Shown one piece after another: positions 41,917-51,178 of a stretch of 64,000 bases of DNA. The translations under genes and the position numbers were made by a program. The stretch spans positions 62,001 through 126,000 of the forward strand of contig CAZCFY010000007.1 of NCBI GenBank assembly GCA_964498095.1, given 5' to 3'. Under the pieces are notes generated by a model, which worked only from the letters and a program-made list of their open reading frames with translations, searched no databases and was not told the DNA's origin. This DNA comes from SG-bin7 sp964498095. Lineage in GTDB: Bacteria; Bdellovibrionota; Bdellovibrionia; Bdellovibrionales; SG-bin7. Position 1 is the first letter of the stretch. Each line of letters starts with the position of its first letter.

Positions 41917-42337
41917 TGCCCGTTTTATTAAAAGCGATATCTATTCCATTGACCCGCACAGAACCTACGAAATTATATGTCAGCGGCTTATTTATCAACA
42001 TGTCAAACACCGCCCCAACGAGGGTGTCAGTGGGAACAGAAATCGGCAAATCTATCTCCTTAGTGGACTTACCATCGATTTCTAATTTAGAGGGAAGCTC
42101 CTGGCGGTAAAAGGCGCTGTTATTAAGTTGAAATCCATATTTTAGCTGTTCGACGTCGAGATCCATATGATTTGGATTTTTAACCTGGATTTTAACACTA
42201 AGATCGATGGTTTTTTCAGTAAATTTTTTAATTTCAAAATCTTTCATCGCGACCTCGGGCTTTTTAAGCACCAGGGTGCAACCATTAAGACACAAAAAGG
42301 AAATTAAAATATTAAAAGCTGCGAATTTACTTTTCAT
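41891..42337 (-). CDS. LEA type 2-domain lipoprotein
   Basis: The 148-residue product has a lipobox (LCLNGC, Cys about 20) and an LEA14-like fold: IDLSVKIQVKNPNHMDLDVE, then FQLNNSAFYRQELPSKLEIDGKST (both hallmark strands of LEA type 2/WHy domains) and LTYNFVGSVRV. Likely an envelope-anchored protein of stress or lipid-contact type. Its end overlaps the permease gene by 26 bases. A GGAG site precedes the ATG. Confidence 0.82.
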   Translation of the reverse strand: MKSKFAAFNILISFLCLNGCTLVLKKPEVAMKDFEIKKFTEKTIDLSVKIQVKNPNHMDLDVEQLKYGFQLNNSAFYRQELPSKLEIDGKSTKEIDLPISVPTDTLVGAVFDMLINKPLTYNFVGSVRVNGIDIAFNKTGTMPKREPL

Positions 42338-42372
42338 AATTAGAATCTCCTCTTACTTAAAAAAGCCGAGGG

Positions 42373-43077
42373 CTACTCGCCGAGATACGCCTTACGTACT
42401 TCGTCGGAATCCAGAAGCTTCTGGGCCTCACCTTTTAGTACAACCGTGCCGGTTTCCAAAACCATTCCTAAATGGGAAATCTTTAAAGCCTGCAAGGCGT
42501 TTTGCTCCACCAGCAAAACCGTTTTACCGTCGGAGTTTATTTTTACGATGATTTCAAAAATTCTTTCAATCATCTGCGGGGCCAGTCCCAGACTTGGCTC
42601 ATCCAATAACAATAGCTCCGGGTGACTCATTAGCGCGCGGCCAATGGCGAGCATTTGCAGCTCTCCTCCAGACATCGTGCCGGCATTTTGCTTAAAGCGT
42701 TCTTTGAGTCGCGGAAAAAGTCTAAAAACATTTTCCATGTCGGCTTGCACGGTTTTTTTGTCAGGCGCGGACCAAGCGCCGAGATCTAGATTCTCTTCTA
42801 CCGTGAGATTTAAAAATATCCCTCGGCCCTCGGGTGCCTGCACCACTCTTTGGCGGACTATCTCATGGGGGCGCAGTTTAGTTAGAACATTTCCGTTATA
42901 AACCACTTGACCATGTATGGGTTTTACTAAGCCAGAAATGGCGCGCAAAATGGAACTCTTTCCCGCGCCGTTGGACCCTACCAGAGTCACGATTTTGCCT
43001 TTGGGGACCTCGAAAGATACATCTTTAACCGCCTTAATGGCACCATAAGCGACATGCAGATTTTCGACTTTAAGCAT
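42373..43077 (-). CDS. livF: Branched-chain amino-acid ABC transporter ATPase LivF
   Basis: The 234-residue ATPase starts at ATG 43077 (MLKVENLHVAYGAIKAVKD); an upstream in-frame start would extend into livG. Walker A is GSNGAGKSSILRA, the signature MSGGELQMLAIGRALMS and Walker B LLLLDEPSLGLAP. Fifth gene of the livK-H-M-G-F operon, overlapping livG by 8 bases. Powers uptake with LivG. Confidence 0.94.
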   Translation of the reverse strand: MLKVENLHVAYGAIKAVKDVSFEVPKGKIVTLVGSNGAGKSSILRAISGLVKPIHGQVVYNGNVLTKLRPHEIVRQRVVQAPEGRGIFLNLTVEENLDLGAWSAPDKKTVQADMENVFRLFPRLKERFKQNAGTMSGGELQMLAIGRALMSHPELLLLDEPSLGLAPQMIERIFEIIVKINSDGKTVLLVEQNALQALKISHLGMVLETGTVVLKGEAQKLLDSDEVRKAYLGE

Positions 43078-43870
43078 GGGAAGCCTTTCCAAGATAGGCC
43101 TCGATAACCTTCGGGTCGCGCTTAATCTCTTCGGGACTACCTTCGGCAATCTTCACGCCGTAATCTAATACCGCAATTCTCTCACAAATTCCCATAACGA
43201 GCTTCATATCGTGTTCGATGAGCAAAATAGTAAGACCGTAGTTTTTACGTAATGACCGAATCGTATCCATTAAGCCTTTAGTTTCTTGTGGATTAAGTCC
43301 TGCGGCCGGCTCGTCCAACAAAATAATTTTTGCTCCCGTCCCCATCGCCCGTGCCATTTCTAGGCGACGCTGATCTCCGTAGGGTAAATTCTTTGCTAAA
43401 GTATTCCAGCGATCTTCGAGACCAAAAATTTTTAAATACTCAAACGCCTTTGCAATTTTCTGCAGCTCATTGTCAACGGCAGCGCGGCTCCGCCAGATGG
43501 ATTGCAACAGGCTAAATTTTTTTATTCCGGGATTTGCATCCAGAGAAATTAAAAGATTTTCTAATACGGAAAGTTCTTTAAATAAGCGAATATTTTGAAA
43601 CGTGCGTGATATCCCTCGCCGGGTAATTTCGTGCGGCTTTAAACCGACGATAGAATCTCCCAAAATTCGAACATCTCCCGAAGTTGGCCGGTAAATTCCT
43701 GTTATTAAATTAAATGCGGTTGTTTTTCCCGCCCCGTTGGGCCCAATTAAACCAAAAATTGAGCCCCCGGGAATTACCAAGGAGACATCGTTAATAGCTT
43801 TAAGTCCGCCGAATTGGATACTTAGGTTCTTAATTTCGATCGCCGCGCCCGTGACCTTAGAGGGACTCAT
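43070..43870 (-). CDS. livG: Branched-chain amino-acid ABC transporter ATPase LivG
   Basis: The 266-residue ATPase has Walker A GPNGAGKTTAFNLI, a LivG-typical long insertion (SLLQSIWRSRAAVDNELQKI), the signature LPYGDQRRLEMARAMG and Walker B IILLDEPAAGLNP. GSPEEIKRDPKVIEAYLG is the standard LivG end. Fourth gene of the operon, overlapping livM by 4 bases. Confidence 0.95.
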   Translation of the reverse strand: MSPSKVTGAAIEIKNLSIQFGGLKAINDVSLVIPGGSIFGLIGPNGAGKTTAFNLITGIYRPTSGDVRILGDSIVGLKPHEITRRGISRTFQNIRLFKELSVLENLLISLDANPGIKKFSLLQSIWRSRAAVDNELQKIAKAFEYLKIFGLEDRWNTLAKNLPYGDQRRLEMARAMGTGAKIILLDEPAAGLNPQETKGLMDTIRSLRKNYGLTILLIEHDMKLVMGICERIAVLDYGVKIAEGSPEEIKRDPKVIEAYLGKASHA

Positions 43871-44910
43871 ACCGCATGCCCTCTTTTGCCAAAAAACCGG
43901 CGAAATCTGGCGGGTAAATAATCATAGAATTCCGTTTTTCCAAAAAGGCCATTGGGGCGCAAAAGCATCAGCCCAATGAGCACCAATGCAAAAATCACCA
44001 TACGTAAATCAATTTTTGTATAAATTTGCAGTTCGCGCAAAGCTTCGCGGATGTATGTTAAAAACACTGCGGCAACGACCGATCCGGTAATACTTCCCAT
44101 ACCGCCAGCCACGACCATAATAATGATTTCAAAATTTCGGTTTAAATCAAAACTTTGCGGATTTAAATATTTTAAGTAGTGGGCAAATAATCCACCCGCG
44201 ATACCGGCAAAAAAGGCTCCAATAACAAATGCCCGCACTTTGGTTTGAGTAATATTTAGTCCCATCGCCTGGGCTGCCAACTCATCTTCTCGCACTGCCA
44301 TCAAAGCGCGGCCTTGGTGAGAATGAATCACGCGTGAAATACAAAAAACAGTGAGAACAACGAACGTATAAACCCAGCCGAAATTAGAAAACTTATCGAT
44401 GTCTGGCATGCCCCGCGCACCACCTAAGGCATCAATGTTAAGAATCATTACCCGAATAATTTCGCCAAACCCCAAAGTGACAATAGCTAGGTAATCCCCT
44501 TTTAGCCGTAAGGTCGGCAAACCGACAATATATCCAAACACGGCGGCCACGAGCCCACCGCAAAAAAGAGAAATTACAAAAAGAACGATGCCAAGATTTG
44601 AAGCCGCAAATACATCACCCATTTGGCCGCGCAAAAATAAAGTGATGAAGGCCGAGGTATAGCCCCCGACAGCCATGAAGCCCGCGTGGCCCATAGAAAA
44701 CTGGCCCGTGAATCCGTTTACTAAATTTAAACTCGAAGCCAAAATTATATTAATTCCTGCATAAATTAGAATCGTCATGGTCGCCGAATTGCTAAACTCT
44801 AAATTAGCTGCAAATACCGTGTCTAAAACCCATACGAGAAAAAATAACAGCGCCCAGATTCCAAAGGCATTTATTCCAGATTTTTGCCGAAAGTAATCAA
44901 TATCGGTCAC
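43867..44910 (-). CDS. livM: Branched-chain amino-acid ABC transporter permease LivM
   Basis: A 347-residue inner-membrane permease with about nine hydrophobic segments. LVNGFTGQFSMGHAGFMAVGG and LRLKGDYLAIVTLGFGEIIRV are LivM hallmarks, and FAGIAGGLFAHYL follows. Starts 2 bases after livH. Forms the channel with LivH. Confidence 0.95.
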   Translation of the reverse strand: MTDIDYFRQKSGINAFGIWALLFFLVWVLDTVFAANLEFSNSATMTILIYAGINIILASSLNLVNGFTGQFSMGHAGFMAVGGYTSAFITLFLRGQMGDVFAASNLGIVLFVISLFCGGLVAAVFGYIVGLPTLRLKGDYLAIVTLGFGEIIRVMILNIDALGGARGMPDIDKFSNFGWVYTFVVLTVFCISRVIHSHQGRALMAVREDELAAQAMGLNITQTKVRAFVIGAFFAGIAGGLFAHYLKYLNPQSFDLNRNFEIIIMVVAGGMGSITGSVVAAVFLTYIREALRELQIYTKIDLRMVIFALVLIGLMLLRPNGLFGKTEFYDYLPARFRRFFGKRGHAV

Positions 44911-44912
44911 GT

Positions 44913-45815
44913 CTACACCTTTTCGTTTGTGGCTTTACCGAAAAGCCCCGTGGGCTTAAACAACAAAATTAAAATCAACAGTGCAAAAGCAAGAGCGTCG
45001 CGGTAGCTCGGAATCCAATAGCCTACTAAAAATTCTTCGGCCAATCCCAAAGTGATGGCGCCAACAACCGCTCCCACGATGTTCCCAATGCCACCAAGGA
45101 CCGCAGAAACAAACGCTTTAAGTCCCGGCATAATTCCCATGAGGGGCTCAATCTTTGGATAGACAAGACCCACTAGCACTCCGGCGGCGCCGGCCAAGGC
45201 AGAACCCATTACAAAAGTGGCGGAAATAATTCTGTCGGTGGGAATTCCCATAAGGCTGGCTAGTTTATGATCAAAACTTACGGCGCGCATCGCTCTTCCT
45301 AAACGCGTATAGAAAATAATAAATTGTAAAAGCAACATGAGCGAGACGGAAATTCCTAAAACTGTAATTTGGAGGGGATTAATGCTCACGCCACCAATTT
45401 CCCAATCGCTTTCGGGAGTATATATTTCAGGAAAAAATTTGGGGTCGGCGCCAAAAACAATTTGCCCCGCATATTCGATAAAAAGCGAAACTCCCACGGC
45501 CGTAATTAATAAATTAATGCGCGGCGAGCCCCTTAACGGACGATAAGCAAAGCGCTCGATGATAAATCCGACGATCCCGCAAATAATCATCGCCGCGACA
45601 AGCACAAACAACAATGAACCCAAAGACGGATTTTGATCGAGTTGGAATTTACCGGCGACATAAAAACCAACGAAAGCCCCGAGCATATAAACATCGCCAT
45701 GGGCAAAATTAATTAAGCTTAAAATGCCGAATACCATGGTATAACCCAGGGCAATCAAGGCATAGATGCTGCCCAAGGAAATTCCATTAATAATATGCTG
45801 GAAAAACTCTACCAT
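44913..45815 (-). CDS. livH: Branched-chain amino-acid ABC transporter permease LivH
   Basis: A 300-residue permease with ISLGSIYALIALGYTMVFGI and INFAHGDVYMLGAFVG, then LGIPTDRIISATFVMGSALAG (LivH family motifs). Ends KPTGLFGKATNEKV. It starts 2 bases after the binding-protein stop. Second gene of the operon. Confidence 0.95.
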   Translation of the reverse strand: MVEFFQHIINGISLGSIYALIALGYTMVFGILSLINFAHGDVYMLGAFVGFYVAGKFQLDQNPSLGSLLFVLVAAMIICGIVGFIIERFAYRPLRGSPRINLLITAVGVSLFIEYAGQIVFGADPKFFPEIYTPESDWEIGGVSINPLQITVLGISVSLMLLLQFIIFYTRLGRAMRAVSFDHKLASLMGIPTDRIISATFVMGSALAGAAGVLVGLVYPKIEPLMGIMPGLKAFVSAVLGGIGNIVGAVVGAITLGLAEEFLVGYWIPSYRDALAFALLILILLFKPTGLFGKATNEKV

Positions 45816-45817
45816 TC

Positions 45818-46954
45818 TTAAGGATTAACCGTTGTTTGATATTTAAAACCGCTATCCGTAACTTGTACAACGACCGCCGATTTTACGGGATTACGTTTAG
45901 CATCCATCGTGATGCTTCCGGTAACTCCCTTAAATTCTTTGGTGCCCGCGATTTCTTTGCGAATTTCCGCCGTATCCCAAGATTTTGAGCGTTTTAACGC
46001 TTCGGCGAATACGCGAGTTGCATCGTAACCAAGTGCTGCCAGACCATCGGGAACAACGCCATATTCCTTTTTATAACGGGTAATAAAATCTTGTACGTGC
46101 GGCGACTTATCTTCTGCCGAATAGTGATTTGAAAAGTAAGAGCCTTGAATGGCCTTGCCGCCAATTTCCTGCAATTTTGGCGAATCCCAGCCGTCGCCGC
46201 CCATAAATGGAACTTTAATTTTTAAGCTGGCGGCCTGGCGGGCGATTAAGCCCACGTCGCCATAGTAACCTGGAACATAAATGGCTTCGGGATTTTTACT
46301 TTTGATCGCCGTTAGTTGCGATTTAAAATCCATGTCGCCATTACTGTAACTCTGCTCGACGACGATTTCCCCGCCCATTTTTTTGAAAGTATCTTTAAAA
46401 AACTGCGCGAGTCCCACGCTGTAATCGTTTTTTACATCTGTGAGTACGGCCACTCTTTTTATTTTTAAATTTTCGCTGGCAAATTTCGCCATCACCCGGC
46501 CTTGGAAAGGATCGATAAAACAAACGCGAAAAATATGATCGCCGATTTCCGTTACTTTAGGATTCGTCGAAGATGGCGTAATCATCGGAATTTTGTTTTG
46601 TTGCGCGATTGGCGCCATGGCCAAACTAATGGAGCTTGCGACTTCACCAAGTACCACGGTTACTTTTTCCTGCGAAATTAAACGCGTTACTACGGTTGCA
46701 GCTTCTTCTGGGCGCCCTTGATCGTCGAGAGAAATTAATTTAAATTTTTTTCCTTTCACTCCGCCAGTTTCATTTATTTCTTTAACTGCAAGCTCAACCC
46801 CCTTTTGGGTGGATTGTCCAAAAGTTGCTTGCGCACCAGTTAACGATCCCACTAAACCGATATTAATCTCGGGCGTGTTTGCGGCTGGGGTCGCGGCGTT
46901 TATACAAAGTGGTAATAAGGCCGATACTGTCAGGATTAAAATTTTCTTAAACAT
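45818..46954 (-). CDS. livK: Branched-chain amino-acid binding protein
   Basis: The 378-residue periplasmic-binding protein has a signal peptide (MFKKILILTVSALLPLCINA) and the type I fold: IGLVGSLTGAQATFGQSTQKG, VVLGEVASSISLAMAPIAQ, MITPSSTNPKVTEIGDHIFR. It supplies leucine, isoleucine, valine or a related amino acid to the permease. A GAGGAG site precedes the ATG. First gene of the livKHMGF operon. Confidence 0.94.
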   Translation of the reverse strand: MFKKILILTVSALLPLCINAATPAANTPEINIGLVGSLTGAQATFGQSTQKGVELAVKEINETGGVKGKKFKLISLDDQGRPEEAATVVTRLISQEKVTVVLGEVASSISLAMAPIAQQNKIPMITPSSTNPKVTEIGDHIFRVCFIDPFQGRVMAKFASENLKIKRVAVLTDVKNDYSVGLAQFFKDTFKKMGGEIVVEQSYSNGDMDFKSQLTAIKSKNPEAIYVPGYYGDVGLIARQAASLKIKVPFMGGDGWDSPKLQEIGGKAIQGSYFSNHYSAEDKSPHVQDFITRYKKEYGVVPDGLAALGYDATRVFAEALKRSKSWDTAEIRKEIAGTKEFKGVTGSITMDAKRNPVKSAVVVQVTDSGFKYQTTVNP

Positions 46955-47024
46955 ATAAATCTCCTCAGATTTTTTTAATTATTCAGAATGCGGCGAGCGA
47001 AGGCAAGCGAATACTGCATTTAGA

Positions 47025-47052
47025 TTGACATGTAAGTATTCTAAAATACTAT
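47025..47052 (+). promoter_or_regulatory. Sigma-70-like promoter close to the start codon
   Basis: TTGACA at 47025-47030 and TACTAT at 47047-47052 are separated by 16 bp. Transcription would begin near 47059, about six bases before the ATG at 47065, where no Shine-Dalgarno sequence is seen. The gene may be expressed from a leaderless or near-leaderless message. Confidence 0.6.
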
Positions 47053-47064
47053 GCGTTTTATAAT

Positions 47065-48096
47065 ATGAAGCATCTGCACTTCTTCTACAGCTCCTTTGCC
47101 GTCACAGTTCTGGGACTTTTCTCGAGTTATTTTATTGGCATTAAATTTTTGGGCGAGGGAGAAGGTTACAAAACTGTTTTTTTTGTATTTGTTTTGGGCA
47201 TTCTTGAGGTTTCTTTATCTTTTGATAACGCCGTCGTAAACGCCACTGTTTTGCGCAAGATGACTCCGGTTTGGCGGCATCGCTTTATAACGTGGGGGAT
47301 GCTTATCGCAGTTTTCGGAATGCGATTAATTTTCCCTCTGGCAATTATCAGTATTGTTGCCCAACTTAACCCAATCGCCGCCTTAAATCTCGCCATTAAT
47401 AACCCGGTAGAATACGAACGCATTATGACTTCCGTACATACCGAGATTAATGCTTTCGGGGGATTCTTCTTGTTAATGGTGTGCCTGAAATATTTTTTCG
47501 ATGCCTCAAAAGAAGTACATTGGATTCGCGGCATAGAGGCGCTTCTTTCGCGCATTGGACGCATCGAAGCTATGGAATTGGGCATGGCTTTAATTTTTTT
47601 GATTGTTGTTTCTCACTTCGTAGATCCCGCCCATAAAATTCCTATGCTTATCTATGGAATTTCCGGAATCGTGACCTTTATTTTGATCGAAGGTATTGGT
47701 GAATTTTTGCAGCTAGATACCAACACCGTTCAAAGCGCCGAGCGCGCCAGCCTTGGAATGTTTTTGTATTTAGAGGTTATCGATGCGTCTTTTAGCTTTG
47801 ACGGCGTTATCGGTGCCTTTGCTTTAACCAATAATTTATTTTTAATTGCCATCGGTTTAGGCATTGGCGCGATGTTTGTACGCAGCTTAACAATCATGCT
47901 CGTGGAATTAGGTACTTTAAATAAATATAAGTATTTGGAACATGGAGCTTTCTGGGCCATCGGTGCACTTGCTGTACTTATGATCATTGGAACCTTTAAA
48001 TCAGTACCTGAAATGGCCACAGGTTTAGTCGGTTTTGCTTTTATATTCCTGGCTTTTATGTCCTCGCGGGCGACCGTAGAGAAAATCGAAAAATAG
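47065..48096 (+). CDS. DUF475/TerC-family membrane protein
   Basis: A 343-residue protein with about nine membrane segments and two copies of the TerC-type acidic motif: EVSLSFDNAVVNATVL near residue 50 and EVIDASFSFDGVIGAFALT near residue 240. The family is tied to metal-ion handling (manganese efflux, tellurite resistance). The protein lacks a signal peptide beyond the first helix. The possible promoter lies so close that the mRNA may be leaderless. Confidence 0.88.
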   Translation: MKHLHFFYSSFAVTVLGLFSSYFIGIKFLGEGEGYKTVFFVFVLGILEVSLSFDNAVVNATVLRKMTPVWRHRFITWGMLIAVFGMRLIFPLAIISIVAQLNPIAALNLAINNPVEYERIMTSVHTEINAFGGFFLLMVCLKYFFDASKEVHWIRGIEALLSRIGRIEAMELGMALIFLIVVSHFVDPAHKIPMLIYGISGIVTFILIEGIGEFLQLDTNTVQSAERASLGMFLYLEVIDASFSFDGVIGAFALTNNLFLIAIGLGIGAMFVRSLTIMLVELGTLNKYKYLEHGAFWAIGALAVLMIIGTFKSVPEMATGLVGFAFIFLAFMSSRATVEKIEK

Positions 48097-48165
48097 TTTT
48101 ACTTCTCTAATAACAAGCGTTAATCCATCAAAACTACAAAACTATTTATCCGCCGGAGGGTGTTA

Positions 48166-50562
48166 ATGAAGTTCATGAAGAGACTAATCTCTATTCCTAT
48201 AATTTTTATGGCTCAGGCCGTAATGGCAAGCGAAGCCGAACTTATCGTTCCTAATCTTGGAGTTTCCTTCAATATTTTTGGAACTGACTATTCGGGCCGC
48301 GGTTTATTACTTGCGGGCTTAATCGTTGTTGTTCTTGGAATGGTCTTTGGACTGGTAGAATATTTAAAAATCAAAAATTTGCCGGCGCATAAATCTATGC
48401 TCGATATCTCGTCGTTAATTTACGAGACGTGCAAAACATATTTGTTACAGCAGGGTAAATTCTTAGCCCTTCTTGAAATTGCGATCGGCACATGTATTTT
48501 CTTTTACTTCTATTACTTGTCGCACATGGAATTCGGCAAAGTGATGATGATTCTCTTCTGGTCCATCATGGGGATTTTGGGCTCATTTTCCGTCGCTTGG
48601 TTCGGTATTAAAATTAACAACTACGCGAACTCCAGAACCGCTTTTGCGTCGCTCTCGGGAAAACCTTATAATGTAATGGATATTCCTCTCCGCGCGGGAA
48701 TGTCGATCGGCGTACTTTTAATTTGCGTTGAACTCTTAATGATGATTGTGGTTCTGCTGTTCATTCCTGGTGAAAACGCGGGATCCTGTTTTGTGGGTTT
48801 TGCTATCGGTGAATCTCTTGGCGCTTCCGCCCTGCGTATTTGCGGCGGTATCTTTACAAAGATCGCTGACATCGGTTCTGACTTAATGAAGATCGTTTTC
48901 AAAATTAAAGAAGATGATGCCCGTAACCCAGGTGTTATTGCTGACTGTACAGGTGATAACGCCGGCGACTCCGTTGGGCCCACAGCTGATGGTTTTGAAA
49001 CTTATGGCGTAACAGGCGTTGCACTTATCAGTTTTATTATTTTAGCCGTTGGAAAAACTCTTGGTGGTGACGGTTCTCCTGTAGCCGCACCTGGTGGCGA
49101 AGAAATCCAAGCCAAACTTATCGTTTGGATCTTTGCAATGCGCATTCTGATGATCGCTACCTCCATCGGTTCTTACTGGGTAAATGGCATAATTTCTAAA
49201 TCCTTGTTTGGAAACAAAGATCACTTTGATTTCGAAATTCCCCTCACCTCTCTTGTTTGGGTGACTTCGATCGTTTCGATCATCGTCACTTTCGCGGTTT
49301 CTAAACTTTTACTTGGCGACATGAGCTCGTCTCTTTGGTGGGTTCTGTCTTTAATTATTAGCTGCGGAACAATTGCTGCCGCGGTAATTCCTGAATTTAC
49401 TAAAGTGTTTACATCAGCGAAATCTCGTCACGTAGCGGAGATCGTGAGTGCTTCCCGCGAAGGTGGCCCCTCGTTAACGATCCTTTCTGGTCTTGTCGCC
49501 GGAAACTTCTCAGCCTTCTGGAAGGGTATGACGATCGTTGGCTTAATGATGGTAGCTTGGTTTGCTTCGGCAATTGGCCTAGATCAGTTCATGGTATATC
49601 CCTCTGTTTTCGCCTTCGGACTTGTGGCATTTGGTATGTTAGGTATGGGACCTGTAACCATCGCGGTCGACAGCTACGGACCCGTTACAGATAACGCGCA
49701 ATCGGTATTTGAACTTTCGCAAATCGAAAGTATTCCGAATGTTTCTAAAGACATTCAAAGAGATTTCGGTTTCACGCCAAACTTTACTAAGGGCAAAGAG
49801 TATCTCGAAGAAAACGACTCTGCGGGAAACACATTTAAAGCGACGGCAAAACCCGTATTGATTGGTACGGCGGTTATCGGCGCGACCACAATGATTTTCT
49901 CGATCATTCTTCTTTTGAAATTAAAACTCGACCTCATGAACCCAGAAGTTTTATTGGGTCTAATCTCGGGTGGTGCGGTGATTTACTGGTTTACCGGCGC
50001 TTCAATGCAAGCGGTGACTACAGGCGCTTACCGTGCGGTGGAATACATTAAAAAGAATATTAAACTCGAGAACCAAACTAAAGCTTCCGTAGAAGCTTCT
50101 AAAAAAGTTGTAGAGATCTGTACGCAATACGCGCAAGCGGGCATGGTTAATATCTTTTTGGTCGTGTTCTTTATTACTCTAGCTTTTGCATGTTTTAATC
50201 CGACATTCTTTGCGAGTTACTTAATTTCAATCGCGGTGTTTGGATTGTACCAAGCGATGTTTATGGCCAATGCCGGCGGCGCTTGGGATAACGCTAAAAA
50301 AGTCGTGGAAGTTGACCTGAAAGAAAAAGGTACTCCACTTCATGCCGCGACAGTTGTTGGTGATACAGTCGGTGACCCATTCAAAGATACTTCATCTGTG
50401 GCACTGAACCCCATCATTAAATTTACAACACTGTTTGGTCTGTTAGCGGTTGAAATTGCCGTGAGCGCGAAAGAAACAGCTCTTTATCTAGGAATTGTTT
50501 TCTTCATCATCGCTCTTTTCTTCGTTTACCGCTCCTTTTACGGAATGCGTATTACCAAGTAA
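48166..50562 (+). CDS. hppA: Membrane-bound proton/sodium-pumping pyrophosphatase, divergent
   Basis: The 798-residue pump couples pyrophosphate hydrolysis to H+ or Na+ transport. Substrate-site loops are visible: DIGSDLMKIVFKIKEDDARN, then ADCTGDNAGDSVGPTADGFE, and VVGDTVGDPFKDTSS near the end. The first loop differs from the usual DVGADLVGKVE...EDD by about one residue, with lysines shifted. GNTFKA has lysine where K+-dependent enzymes have alanine. ATG 48166 is chosen over GTG 48160 because GGAGGG lies at 48155-48160. Confidence 0.9.
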   Translation: MKFMKRLISIPIIFMAQAVMASEAELIVPNLGVSFNIFGTDYSGRGLLLAGLIVVVLGMVFGLVEYLKIKNLPAHKSMLDISSLIYETCKTYLLQQGKFLALLEIAIGTCIFFYFYYLSHMEFGKVMMILFWSIMGILGSFSVAWFGIKINNYANSRTAFASLSGKPYNVMDIPLRAGMSIGVLLICVELLMMIVVLLFIPGENAGSCFVGFAIGESLGASALRICGGIFTKIADIGSDLMKIVFKIKEDDARNPGVIADCTGDNAGDSVGPTADGFETYGVTGVALISFIILAVGKTLGGDGSPVAAPGGEEIQAKLIVWIFAMRILMIATSIGSYWVNGIISKSLFGNKDHFDFEIPLTSLVWVTSIVSIIVTFAVSKLLLGDMSSSLWWVLSLIISCGTIAAAVIPEFTKVFTSAKSRHVAEIVSASREGGPSLTILSGLVAGNFSAFWKGMTIVGLMMVAWFASAIGLDQFMVYPSVFAFGLVAFGMLGMGPVTIAVDSYGPVTDNAQSVFELSQIESIPNVSKDIQRDFGFTPNFTKGKEYLEENDSAGNTFKATAKPVLIGTAVIGATTMIFSIILLLKLKLDLMNPEVLLGLISGGAVIYWFTGASMQAVTTGAYRAVEYIKKNIKLENQTKASVEASKKVVEICTQYAQAGMVNIFLVVFFITLAFACFNPTFFASYLISIAVFGLYQAMFMANAGGAWDNAKKVVEVDLKEKGTPLHAATVVGDTVGDPFKDTSSVALNPIIKFTTLFGLLAVEIAVSAKETALYLGIVFFIIALFFVYRSFYGMRITK

Positions 50563-50593
50563 AAAAGGTGCCTGACACCTTTTCAAGTCCATG
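50562..50593 (+). repeat. 32-nt palindromic repeat, copy 1
   Basis: This 32-nt sequence starts on the last base of hppA's stop codon and is an exact reverse complement of bases 56330-56361. Its core is an 8-bp inverted repeat (AAAAGGTG at 50563-50570, CACCTTTT at 50576-50583) around CCTGA, followed by a non-palindromic tail of ten bases (CAAGTCCATG). The tail's conservation shows it is a mobile or dispersed unit rather than a chance terminator. Confidence 0.8.
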
Positions 50594-50600
50594 GTGCGTT

Positions 50601-50630
50601 AAAAGGAGAGCTTCGGCTCTCCTTTTTATT
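50601..50630 (+). terminator. Rho-independent terminator with TTCG loop
   Basis: An 11-bp stem (AAAAGGAGAGC at 50601-50611 with GCTCTCCTTTT at 50616-50626) closed by a TTCG tetraloop and followed by a T-rich run. It terminates hppA transcription just after the palindromic repeat. Confidence 0.92.
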
Positions 50631-50791
50631 TTTGTGAGTCAGGCGCTGGATGTGATTGGGAATAATGGCTAAACTATTTCGAATATGGCCCCGGGCCATG
50701 TTAAAGCTGCTCAAATGACTTTGGGTTGGCGCAGGTATATTGAGGCACGCCATGCCAACGTCAATGGTTTTCCAGTAAGGGCTGGTGGTCT

Positions 50792-51178
50792 ATGGCTAAG
50801 TTTGATCATATTTTTATCGCGCCAAAAGATTGGGATAAATCTTTTCACTTTTATAATAATATCTTGGGCTGGAAAGTTGTAAGTACCTGGGGCGAAGGCA
50901 CCGAGGAACGCGGAGCGGTTTTAAAGGCTGACGGCGGGATGACGGTCGTCATTGCCGAGGAACATGAAAACAAGGGTGACGACGCTTGGGAAAAGGGGAT
51001 TAACGGTCATAGACCAACTGTGCATTTGAAGGTGGAAAACGTCGATACCTTGGCAAAAAATCTAAAAGATAAATCGATTGTCGTAATCCCTCCGCAAGAT
51101 ATTCATTGGGGCGGAAGATGGACCGTCTTAAAAGATCCAGACGATAACCTTATTGCATTTAACTCCCCGAAATCCTAA
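50792..51178 (+). CDS. VOC/glyoxalase-fold protein
   Basis: A 128-residue protein with the vicinal-oxygen-chelate layout: FDHIFIAPKDWDKSFHFYNNILGW at the start, and VHLKVENVDTLAKNLKDK plus WTVLKDPDDNLIAF at the end, each half giving a candidate metal residue. Glyoxalase I, bleomycin resistance and dioxygenase proteins share it. The substrate is unknown. The stop overlaps the convergent beta-propeller gene by 4 bases. Confidence 0.83.
   Translation: MAKFDHIFIAPKDWDKSFHFYNNILGWKVVSTWGEGTEERGAVLKADGGMTVVIAEEHENKGDDAWEKGINGHRPTVHLKVENVDTLAKNLKDKSIVVIPPQDIHWGGRWTVLKDPDDNLIAFNSPKS

Noticed and set aside
42373..44910. LivF/LivG as the missing ATPase for the zinc-type permease
   Set aside because: Their sequence features and operon position are those of branched-chain amino-acid transporters.
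50685..50882. Plus-strand frame overlapping the VOC gene start
   Set aside because: It overlaps the VOC gene in another frame and has no ribosome-binding site or domain.
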